DNA of 64,000 bases from Methanomassiliicoccus sp. (lineage in GTDB: Archaea > Thermoplasmatota > Thermoplasmata > Methanomassiliicoccales > Methanomassiliicoccaceae), in the NCBI GenBank assembly GCA_016109435.1, contig JAEILR010000011.1, positions 1-64,000 on the forward strand, read 5' to 3'. Position numbers and translations under genes: made by a program. Below the pieces are notes generated by a model, which saw only the letters and a program-made list of their open reading frames with translations, searched no databases and was not told the DNA's origin. Below, piece after piece: positions 8,557 through 15,066 of the stretch; position 1 is the first letter of the stretch, and each line of letters opens with the position of its first letter.

Positions 8557-9234
8557 ATGAACATCGCCCTCATATCCGACGTCCATGCCAACGTGGTCGC
8601 CCTGGAGGCGGTCCTGGAGGATATGGGCGGAAGAGGGGTCGAGCGCATCCTCTGCGCAGGGGACATCGTGGGCTACTATCCGTATCCCGATGAGACCGTG
8701 TCCCTGCTCCGCGAGCGGGAGGTCATGTGCATCCAGGGGAACCACGACCGGGCGGTCCTGAGCACCGGCACGGGAGGCATGAACCCCCAGGCGGGCAGCG
8801 CGGCGAAGTGGACGGCCAACAACATCGCTCCCTTCTCCATTGCCTTCCTGCGCTCTCTCCCGCGGCATCTGTCGTTGGAGCTGGGCGGGGTGAGGGTGGC
8901 GATGTATCACGGCGCGCCCTTTGACGATGATCATTACATCTTCGAGGACGAGGCCGAGGAGGTCTTGCTCAGGATGGCGGGATGCGAGCTGCTGGTGCTC
9001 GGACATACCCACGTTCCGTACATCAAGAGGTTTCCCGGCGGTACGATCGTGAACCCCGGCTCGGTGGGTCAGCCCAGGGACGGCGATCCTGACGCCTGCT
9101 ACGCCATCTTTGATACCGACAGGCGCCGCGCGGCATATCTGCGGGTGCCTTACGACATCGAACGGGTGGCCGAGAGGACCGTGGGATCCGGGCTCCCCCG
9201 CCCCCTGGCCGACCGCCTGTGGTCCGGGCGCTGA
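8557..9234 (+). CDS. Metallophosphoesterase, YfcE/MJ0936-like phosphodiesterase
   Basis: 225 aa with all family blocks: ISDVHANVVALEAVL (D8, H10), CAGDIVGYYPYPDE, IQGNHDRAVL, MYHGAP, and LGHTHVPYIKRFPGGTIVNPGSVGQP. The final block with IVNPGSVGQPRDGDP is typical of the MJ0936/YfcE group of Mn/Ni-dependent phosphodiesterases. The natural substrate is unknown. GATATATCG at about 8528-8536 is about 25 bases before the ATG, giving a nearly leaderless transcript. A strong hairpin plus T-run (9237-9273) follows the stop codon. Confidence 0.9.
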   Translation: MNIALISDVHANVVALEAVLEDMGGRGVERILCAGDIVGYYPYPDETVSLLREREVMCIQGNHDRAVLSTGTGGMNPQAGSAAKWTANNIAPFSIAFLRSLPRHLSLELGGVRVAMYHGAPFDDDHYIFEDEAEEVLLRMAGCELLVLGHTHVPYIKRFPGGTIVNPGSVGQPRDGDPDACYAIFDTDRRRAAYLRVPYDIERVAERTVGSGLPRPLADRLWSGR

Positions 9235-9236
9235 AA

Positions 9237-9273
9237 CCCCACCCGCGGCGAAGGGGTGGGGCAAAACTTTTTT
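9237..9273 (+). terminator. Hairpin plus T-run between two metallophosphoesterase genes
   Basis: CCCCACCC (9237-9244) pairs perfectly with GGGTGGGG (9254-9261) over a 9-base loop, and six T residues follow at 9268-9273. This has the form of a bacterial intrinsic terminator and begins only 2 bases after the upstream stop codon. Confidence 0.65.
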
Positions 9274-9299
9274 GAGCATACCGCGTAGTGCAAGACGAC

Positions 9300-10097
9300 A
9301 TGGCCGACATAACGCCCATCCCGGACCATCCGGCCCTGGAGATCAGGGGCTCCCAGAAGGTGATTTGCGTGGGGGACCTGCACGTGGGACTGGAGTCGGA
9401 GATGAGGGCCAGGGGGGTCCATGTGCCGTCGCAGACGCACCGCATGGAGAGGGAACTGACCGAACTGAGCCAGGGGCGGGACCGCGTCGTTCTCCTGGGG
9501 GACGTCAAGAACAAGGTGCCCGGGTCCACGGCCCAGGAACACGCCGAGCTTCCCCGGTTCTTCCGTTCCCTCCAGCGCAACTATTCCGAGGTGGACGTGG
9601 TAAGGGGTAACCACGATACGAACATCGAGGACTTCCTTCCCACGGGTGTGAACGTGCATCCCTCCACCGGCTTCCGCATCGATGATGTCGGCTTCGCCCA
9701 CGGCCACACCTGGCCATCGCCCGAGGTGATGTCAGCGTCGACACTGGTCATCGGTCACAACCACCCCACCATCGCCCTCGAGGACTCCCTGGGCAACATC
9801 AGCAAGGAGCCGTGCTGGGTAAGGCTGAAGGTTCGGGAGGGGACCTTGAAACGGTACGTCGAAGTGCCTAACGAGATCATCATGGTGCCGGCCTTCAACC
9901 GCAACCTGGGCGGCTCTCCCGTCAACCTGTCCCGGGGCAAGCTGCTGGGCCCGCTGTTCTCAGAGGGCTTCGTGGACGTGAGCGAAGGGAGGGTATACCT
10001 TACCGACGGCATTTATCTGGGCACCATCGGCAGTCTGATGGTGCAGAGCACCTCCAGGGTGAGGACGCTGCCCCACCGCTCCCGGCCAGACTATTGA
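9300..10097 (+). CDS. SbcD-related metallophosphoesterase
   Basis: About 265 aa. Blocks: ICVGDLHVGLESEMRARGV (D and H ligands), VVLLGDVKNKVPG, VVRGNHDTNIEDFLP, FAHGHTWP and VIGHNHPTIALED. The DLHVGLE start and spacing match the archaeal SbcD-related phosphoesterase group, often found near DNA-metabolism genes; a nuclease or phosphodiesterase role is plausible but unproven. The GTG at 9288 is a possible alternative start; the ATG at 9300 is preferred. The C-terminal third (LGPLFSEGFVDVSEGRVYLT) lies outside the phosphoesterase fold. The end overlaps the convergent GyrI-like gene by 7 bases. Confidence 0.85.
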   Translation: MADITPIPDHPALEIRGSQKVICVGDLHVGLESEMRARGVHVPSQTHRMERELTELSQGRDRVVLLGDVKNKVPGSTAQEHAELPRFFRSLQRNYSEVDVVRGNHDTNIEDFLPTGVNVHPSTGFRIDDVGFAHGHTWPSPEVMSASTLVIGHNHPTIALEDSLGNISKEPCWVRLKVREGTLKRYVEVPNEIIMVPAFNRNLGGSPVNLSRGKLLGPLFSEGFVDVSEGRVYLTDGIYLGTIGSLMVQSTSRVRTLPHRSRPDY

Positions 10098-10699
10098 TGC
10101 GGCCTTATCGGGTTCCGTATGATGGTCCGTAGCCTTTCCGGCGCCGTCCGGTTGACATCGCTCAAATAGATCTCGTGATGCCTGCCCATCAGCTCGTGAC
10201 CGCTCCCGCCGACGAAAGCGTGAAGGCGCTGGATGGTAGGCCCCTCGTCAGCGTAGGGGCCGATGTGCATGACTTGGGCGGCGAGGCCCTCATCAAAACG
10301 CTCGAACCTCATTCTGGATAGGGCAGGGGGGTCCTTCTTACGGCGCAATTCCTCCGTGGCCTCCTCGACCATCTCCTCGGTCACGAGGTCCGGCTGCATG
10401 ATCAAGGAGGTCCACTTCCAGTTGTCCTTCCTTTTGAAATCCAGGGATGCCAGATCATCGACCCACCACAGGCCCTCCAGCGGGAGCACCCCGTAGTCGC
10501 TGCCCAACTTCTTGGCCTTGAACTTCAATGTGTAGGAGAGACCGAAGAGCGCTTCCAAGGCCTGCCGGTACTCCTCCGAACCGTTGGGGTCACCGGAGCC
10601 GTCGATCATTAGGAAGTTCATCGCCGGTACCTCCACCAGAACAGGTTCGAGCGGAGCGTCGTACAGCGTGCGAAGCTGTTTCCTCAGGTCGAGCTTCAT
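10091..10699 (-). CDS. GyrI-like small-molecule-binding domain protein
   Basis: A 202-aa cytoplasmic protein (MKLDLRKQLRTLYDAPLEPV start) of the GyrI-like/SOUL-related ligand-binding group: FLMIDGSGDPNGSEEYRQAL near the start, YGVLPLEGLWW mid-protein, and VMHIGPYADEGPTIQRLHAF then GRHHEIYLSDVNRTAPERLR at the end. Relatives bind small hydrophobic molecules; no DNA-binding domain is attached here. The ATG at 10699 (not the longer open frame to 10735) is the natural N terminus. The IS element begins 23 bases upstream and seems to have separated this gene from its TATA box. Confidence 0.85.
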   Translation of the reverse strand: MKLDLRKQLRTLYDAPLEPVLVEVPAMNFLMIDGSGDPNGSEEYRQALEALFGLSYTLKFKAKKLGSDYGVLPLEGLWWVDDLASLDFKRKDNWKWTSLIMQPDLVTEEMVEEATEELRRKKDPPALSRMRFERFDEGLAAQVMHIGPYADEGPTIQRLHAFVGGSGHELMGRHHEIYLSDVNRTAPERLRTIIRNPIRPHQ

Positions 10700-10729
10700 G
10701 TCCCGACGTATCGTGGACGGAGTTGACAC

Positions 10730-10751
10730 TCCCACGAATGAATTCGTGGGA
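10730..10751 (-). repeat. Right-end subterminal hairpin of the IS element
   Basis: TCCCACGAA, loop TGAA, TTCGTGGGA is a perfect 9-bp stem just after the tnpB stop. In this family it is the TnpA recognition hairpin, and the segment from the tnpB 3' end to here would be the scaffold of the TnpB guide RNA. It shares the CCCACGA stem core with the left-end hairpin. Confidence 0.7.
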
Positions 10752-10763
10752 TTCTCCGGTGGT

Positions 10764-11837
10764 TCAGCATTGCTTCACGTCCCCGGAGTTTGGCGGGCTG
10801 TCGAATAGACCGCTGTTCCCGAACACCTGGTCCCGGAACCGCCGACCGATGTTTATGGCACCGTTCAAATCGGCATTGTACTGGCTTCCGCAGTCGCAGA
10901 GGAACAAGCCCTGATGAGGGCGCTTTCCCCTGCCCCCGCATACATGGCAGGTCTTGGAAGTATATGCCTCGTTTATGCTGAACACCGAAACACCCGCCCA
11001 GTTCGCCTTGTATTCGATGAACTGGGCCACGCGAAACGAAGGCATCCGGGCAATCTTCGCCCGGAACTTCCGTCCCTTGGTGAGCGACCTTTCCCGGATT
11101 CCGGTCAGGTCGCCCATGACGATGACGGCATCGTTGTCCTTTGCCATCTGCACGATTTCCTTGGAAAGTCGGTGCAACGAGGCATCGACCTGGCGACGCT
11201 CGGCCCTGCCGACCTTCCGAATCGTGTCCAGGCACTTCTTCTCGCCTAGCCTCTGCCTAAGCCAGTTATAGTGCATACGCACTCCTCGAACATCTTTGGT
11301 CGCTAGAATGTGGGCGGCAATCTTTCCGTCCCGCAACAGCACGGCAGTCGCCGGACGGACCTCGCCCAAATCCACGGCCAGGATGGGTTGAGATGGATGG
11401 AGGAGCGCTTCTGGAACCTCCTTCTGGATGACGATATGCACGGACCAGTGGTCGCCCTTGCGTATCAGCTTGCACTCACGGATGTTCTCGCCAAGCAGTT
11501 CCAATTGGCCGTTTGGCATCTGGATAGGGCACCACAGGCCGCCGCGAAGGTTCGCCACCGGAACCTTGAACCACCACTTGCTCCAGGTAGTGTCTTTCGC
11601 CTTTTCGACCTTGATACAATCGTTCCGCAGGACCATCGGGTACATCTTCGTTCTATCGAAGCGACGACCGAGCGAACGCAACAGGCGTCCGGCCTGTTGC
11701 TTGGTGGCCGAGTACAGCGGAACCTCGGCATTGCCACGGATACATGATTGCCAGCAATCATATTCCTGCTGGAGGATCGCCCCCTTGGTCGTTGTCAGCC
11801 CGAATATCTTGGCCTTGATGGTCTTTTGCACGAACAT
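10764..11837 (-). CDS. tnpB: TnpB, RNA-guided RuvC nuclease of the IS element
   Basis: 357 aa, a typical TnpB length. RuvC-I is AVDLGEVRPATAV (D156); the zinc finger is C297HVC…C314DC near the end; RuvC-III is YNADLNGAINIG (D323). At RuvC-II the sequence is VIVMGDLTGIRER, so the usual catalytic Glu (EDL) is Gly242, while a Glu occurs at 290 in INEAYTSKTC; this fits TnpBs described with a displaced catalytic Glu. The C-terminal NSGLFDSPPNSGDVKQC tail is intact, so no truncation is evident. TnpB proteins use an overlapping 3'-derived guide RNA to cut DNA next to the element's target tetranucleotide. Confidence 0.9.
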   Translation of the reverse strand: MFVQKTIKAKIFGLTTTKGAILQQEYDCWQSCIRGNAEVPLYSATKQQAGRLLRSLGRRFDRTKMYPMVLRNDCIKVEKAKDTTWSKWWFKVPVANLRGGLWCPIQMPNGQLELLGENIRECKLIRKGDHWSVHIVIQKEVPEALLHPSQPILAVDLGEVRPATAVLLRDGKIAAHILATKDVRGVRMHYNWLRQRLGEKKCLDTIRKVGRAERRQVDASLHRLSKEIVQMAKDNDAVIVMGDLTGIRERSLTKGRKFRAKIARMPSFRVAQFIEYKANWAGVSVFSINEAYTSKTCHVCGGRGKRPHQGLFLCDCGSQYNADLNGAINIGRRFRDQVFGNSGLFDSPPNSGDVKQC

Positions 11838-11883
11838 CTTTTTTCCCGTCTGGCTCTCGATATACTTCTGAATATGTTAACAT

Positions 11884-11905
11884 CTTTCGGAGGGTTGTCC
11901 GAAAG
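11884..11905 (-). repeat. Hairpin inside the IS left end, upstream of tnpB
   Basis: CTTTCGGA, six-base loop, TCCGAAAG is a perfect 8-bp stem between the terminal hairpin and the tnpB start. It may be part of the left-end structure or of the tnpB leader. Confidence 0.45.
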
Positions 11906-11926
11906 TACCGCTCCGTCGCAATTCAT

Positions 11927-11946
11927 CCCACGATCGAGATCGTGGG
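11927..11946 (-). repeat. Left-end subterminal hairpin of the IS element
   Basis: CCCACGAT, loop CGAG, ATCGTGGG is a perfect 8-bp stem about 18 bases inside the TTAC. It mirrors the right-end hairpin (same CCCACGA core), as expected for TnpA binding at both ends. Confidence 0.7.
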
Positions 11947-11992
11947 CTTTCTTCCTCCCGTTCTGTAATAATCGGTGGCGCTACTGCTGTTC

Positions 11993-12028
11993 AGAAAAAA
12001 AGGTGAAAAGAAAGAGGGTTGAAAGGGG
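11993..12028 (-). terminator. T-rich terminator after mvhA
   Basis: Read on the minus strand, the bases after the mvhA stop are pyrimidine-rich with T-runs (TTTCTTTTCACCTTTTTTTC), the usual form of archaeal transcription termination. Confidence 0.5.
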
Positions 12029-12029
12029 T

Positions 12030-13544
12030 TTAGAAGTTCTTGATGTCCTGGTAGATGGACCCGTCGGCGTTCCTCACGATGGCCCTGAGGGGCATGTGGC
12101 CGGGCAGGGTGTGGGTGGCGCAGGAGTTGCAGGGGTCGTATGCCCTGTAGGCCATCTCCACCTCATTGAGGATACCGGGAGATATCTGCCAGTTCTTGAT
12201 CAGTCCCTTGGCGGCCTGCCGAACGGACAGGTTGATGGGGGCGTTGTTGTTGGTCGTCCCCACCACCAGGTTCACGTCGGTGGTGATGCCGTTCTCGTCC
12301 GCCACGTAGTGGTGGAAGAGAGTTCCACGGGGCGCCTCCAGGCAACCGATGCCTTCCCCGGGCTCGCCGGGCTTGGTCTGGATGTCCCTGCTGGTTATCT
12401 CGGGGTCCTGGGACAGCTCGAGCATCAGCTCGGCGGCGTGCACCAGCTCGATGACCCTGGCCCAGTGGTAGACCATGGTGTGGTGGATCGGTCCGTTGAT
12501 CCCCAGGCCCTTAAAGAAGTCCTTCATCTGCAGGTAGTAGTCCTGCGCCAGGGGGGTGGTGAAACCAGTGGACGCGTTGATCCTGGCCAGCGGGGCGCAT
12601 CTGTAGATGCCGCTCTTGGGGCCGTCGGTGAACCCGTTCCAGCCGATCTTCTTCATGAAGCAGAACTTCTCGTAGGACCACGGCTCGACATGCTCACCGA
12701 TGAAATCGAGGTACTTGTCGGGGTGGAACTTCCACATCTCCTTGCCGGTCTGATCCACGACCCTACAATCACCGTCGTAGAAGTTGATCTTGTTGTTCTT
12801 ATCAACCAGGCCCATGTAGTAGGTCTCGTTGTAGTAGATGCCCGGGTTGGTGATAAGGGCGAGGTAGTCCTCGTTCTTCAGCACGACGTCCGTGAGCAGC
12901 TGGGCGGTGAACTTGGCGAAGTCAACGGTGGACTTGCCCCACACCTCGATCTGGGCCCTCTCCTCCTCGGACAGGGGCTTGCTCATGCCGCCGGGGATGC
13001 CGCACACCGGGTGGGTAGCCTTGCCTCCCATCATCTCCTGGGTCTTCTGGGCCCAGGAGCGGTGCTTGATGACCTCGGCGCCGATGTTGACACCTACCGC
13101 GTCCACGACGCCCAGGATGTTCCTCTTCTCCGCCGGGGCCATGGGGCCGAGCACGAAGTCGGCGGCCGCCAGGGCGTAGAAGTGGGCGATGTGGCTGTGG
13201 ACGTAGTGAGCGGCGTAGAACAGCTCACGGAGCTTCTTTGCAGCGGGTGGGGGCTCGGCCTTGAACACGCCGTCCAGGGCCTTGGTGGAGCACAGGTGGT
13301 GCGCTCCGGGGCACACGCCGCACAGACGGGGGGTGATCTTGTTCAGCTCGTCGACCGACCGGCCGATGCAGAACTTCTCGAAGCCCCTCAGCTCCGGCAC
13401 CTGCCAGTAAGCGTTCGCCACATTACCCTCATCGTTCAGGAAGATCTCGATCTTCCCGTGACCCTCAAGCCTGGTGATGGGATCGATGGTGATCCTCTTG
13501 GACTCGGACTTGTGGGTCGGTTCAGAGATTATTGGACCGGCCAT
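12030..13544 (-). CDS. mvhA: F420-non-reducing [NiFe]-hydrogenase large subunit
   Basis: 504 aa. Both nickel-binding Cys pairs are present: RLCGVCPGAH (C75, C78) and DPCNSCATH (C472, C475). This subunit oxidises H2 in the cytoplasm and passes electrons through MvhG and MvhD to HdrA. A 26-residue tail follows the final CATH, and the family normally has its tail removed by a maturation protease after nickel insertion. It is the last gene of hdrA-mvhD-mvhG-mvhA and shares one base with the mvhG stop (TAATG), indicating translational coupling. T-rich sequence follows. Confidence 0.95.
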   Translation of the reverse strand: MAGPIISEPTHKSESKRITIDPITRLEGHGKIEIFLNDEGNVANAYWQVPELRGFEKFCIGRSVDELNKITPRLCGVCPGAHHLCSTKALDGVFKAEPPPAAKKLRELFYAAHYVHSHIAHFYALAAADFVLGPMAPAEKRNILGVVDAVGVNIGAEVIKHRSWAQKTQEMMGGKATHPVCGIPGGMSKPLSEEERAQIEVWGKSTVDFAKFTAQLLTDVVLKNEDYLALITNPGIYYNETYYMGLVDKNNKINFYDGDCRVVDQTGKEMWKFHPDKYLDFIGEHVEPWSYEKFCFMKKIGWNGFTDGPKSGIYRCAPLARINASTGFTTPLAQDYYLQMKDFFKGLGINGPIHHTMVYHWARVIELVHAAELMLELSQDPEITSRDIQTKPGEPGEGIGCLEAPRGTLFHHYVADENGITTDVNLVVGTTNNNAPINLSVRQAAKGLIKNWQISPGILNEVEMAYRAYDPCNSCATHTLPGHMPLRAIVRNADGSIYQDIKNF

Positions 13545-14551
13545 TAGTTAACACCTGCCTTCTTCTCCTTGACTTTCCGCTTGATGATGGACTTGGGCAT
13601 GGTGAACGCATAGAACGTTCCCAGGGGGTCCTTGATCTGGGTCATCAGCTCCAGGATCTCGTCCTCGGTGAGCTGGGTCTCGTTGTCGGCGGTCCTGAAG
13701 ATGGATGCCAGCGCGCTCAGCATCGAGCCGCCCTGGTCCATGACCGCAGCGGTCGGACCCATGCAGCCCCGGCAGGGCTGGTTCGCATCAAGGCACTTCG
13801 CGCCGCAGCCGGCCCGGGTGGCCGGTCCCAGGCAGATGACGCCCTGCTCCAGCATGCACTTCTTCGGATCGATGTCGATCTCGTAGGGCATGTTGATCCT
13901 GTCGATGGTGGTGACCTCCTTGGTCCTGCCGCACTCGTCGCACAGGGTCTTCTGGGAGGCGATCACGGTGCCCTTGGGGGGCAGCGGGGTGCCTTCCTTG
14001 ACATGCTGCTCCACGATCCCCAGGAAACTGTTGATCTGGTCGACGGTGGGCGGGCAGCCGGGCATGAAGTAATCGACGTCGATGACATCCTCGAGAGTGA
14101 GGACGGTGTCGTACATGACCGGCAGCTCCAGCTCTCCCTCGGGGGCCTGGAACTTGGGAAGGGGCCTGACGCGGTCGGGGTTGACGGTGGAGAAGGTCTT
14201 GTTGTAGACATAGTCCTGCAGGTCCTTCTTGTTGGTGACGTTGGCCAGACCGGGTATGCCGCCGAAACAGGCGCACGAACCGAAGGAGACCACGATGGCC
14301 GACTTCTGCCGGAGCAACCTGGCTACATGCTCGTTCTCGCTGTTCCTGACCGCGCCGTTGTAGAGCGTCAGGGTGATGCTCTTGTCGGGCATGGCCTCGA
14401 CGTCCTTCAGCTTGGTGTCGACCGCGATGGGCCAGAACACGATGTCAGCCATCTCGGCGACCCCAAGGATCTTCTCATCGATGTCCAGGAGGGCCACGTC
14501 GCATCCGCCGCATCCCGCGCCCCAGTATTGTGCTATCTTGACTTTTGCCAT
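13544..14551 (-). CDS. mvhG: F420-non-reducing [NiFe]-hydrogenase small subunit
   Basis: 335 aa. The N terminus AKVKIAQYWGAGCGGCDVAL carries the proximal cluster CxxC (C14, C17); further Cys appear in SFGSCACFGG, MPGCPPT and in a Cys-rich segment near residues 240-270 (KKCMLEQGVICLG, GCGAKC, CRGC), consistent with three Fe-S clusters. It relays electrons from the MvhA active site. The ATG at 14551 is chosen because the four upstream residues (MWWN) are not part of the family N terminus. Confidence 0.95.
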   Translation of the reverse strand: MAKVKIAQYWGAGCGGCDVALLDIDEKILGVAEMADIVFWPIAVDTKLKDVEAMPDKSITLTLYNGAVRNSENEHVARLLRQKSAIVVSFGSCACFGGIPGLANVTNKKDLQDYVYNKTFSTVNPDRVRPLPKFQAPEGELELPVMYDTVLTLEDVIDVDYFMPGCPPTVDQINSFLGIVEQHVKEGTPLPPKGTVIASQKTLCDECGRTKEVTTIDRINMPYEIDIDPKKCMLEQGVICLGPATRAGCGAKCLDANQPCRGCMGPTAAVMDQGGSMLSALASIFRTADNETQLTEDEILELMTQIKDPLGTFYAFTMPKSIIKRKVKEKKAGVN

Positions 14552-14566
14552 GTTCCACCACACTCC

Positions 14567-15064
14567 TTAATGATGTGAATCTCCGCGCCCGTGGGGCCTC
14601 TCTTCCTCGGCCTCCTTGAGCGGGTTCGGACCCAGTTCCTTCATCTTCGCGGTGAACTCCTTTATCGTGGACTGGAACTTCACTCCCTCAGAGGCGGAGA
14701 CCCACTCCAGCTGGAGGCGCTCGGGGTCGAGGCCGTACTGCTCGAGCAGCATCTTGAGGAGGGCGATCCTCCTCCGGGTCCTGTAGTTGCCGCCGATGTA
14801 GTGGCAGTCCGCGGGGTGGCAGCCGAGCACCAGGACGCCGTCGGCGCCCTTGGCGAAGGCCCGGAGGACGAACTCCGGGTCTACCCTGGCCGAGCACATG
14901 GCCCGGATGACCAGGAAGTTGGTCGGCATCTGCAACCTGGACACTCCTGCCAGGTCCGCGCCCGCGTACGAGCACCAGTTGCAGCAGAAGGCGATGATCT
15001 TGGGCTCGAACTCACCCTCTGCCGCCTTGGCCGCCGGGGCGGCCTCCGCGTGTTGTTGCGACAT
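14567..15064 (-). CDS. mvhD: F420-non-reducing hydrogenase iron-sulfur subunit D
   Basis: About 165 aa with the MvhD/FrhD-type 2Fe-2S domain: AFCCNWCSYAGADLAG (about residues 26-41), IRAMCSARVDPEF (about residue 57) and VLGCHPADCHYIGGNY (about residue 80), supplying the conserved Cys. MvhD docks hydrogenase to HdrA and carries electrons to the bifurcating flavin. A GTG at 15070 overlaps the hdrA stop and is an alternative start; ATG 15064 lies 2 bases after hdrA. It is freestanding here, not fused to HdrA as in some methanogens. Confidence 0.93.
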   Translation of the reverse strand: MSQQHAEAAPAAKAAEGEFEPKIIAFCCNWCSYAGADLAGVSRLQMPTNFLVIRAMCSARVDPEFVLRAFAKGADGVLVLGCHPADCHYIGGNYRTRRRIALLKMLLEQYGLDPERLQLEWVSASEGVKFQSTIKEFTAKMKELGPNPLKEAEEERPHGRGDSHH

Positions 15065-15066
15065 GT

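Larger units (their letters stand above)
10723..11964 (-). mobile_element. IS200/IS605-family element with tnpB only (IS1341 type)
   Basis: About 1242 bases, read right to left. The left end follows a TTAC tetranucleotide on the minus strand (plus-strand 11965-11968), the classical target/cleavage sequence of this family, and contains the hairpin at 11927-11946. The right end has the hairpin at 10730-10751 followed by TCAA (minus strand, 10726-10723), the classical right cleavage site. No tyrosine HUH transposase (tnpA) is present, so movement would need one in trans. The borders are deduced from these landmarks and from the known chemistry of the family, not from comparison with an empty site. 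Confidence 0.72.

Noticed and set aside
10723-11964. CRISPR or other array near the TnpB gene
   Set aside because: The two hairpins are IS ends, not regular repeats with spacers; no other repeat units of 25-40 bases were seen in the window.
11748-13547. 599-aa open frame on the plus strand
   Set aside because: Antisense to mvhA, whose catalytic motifs prove the minus strand is coding.
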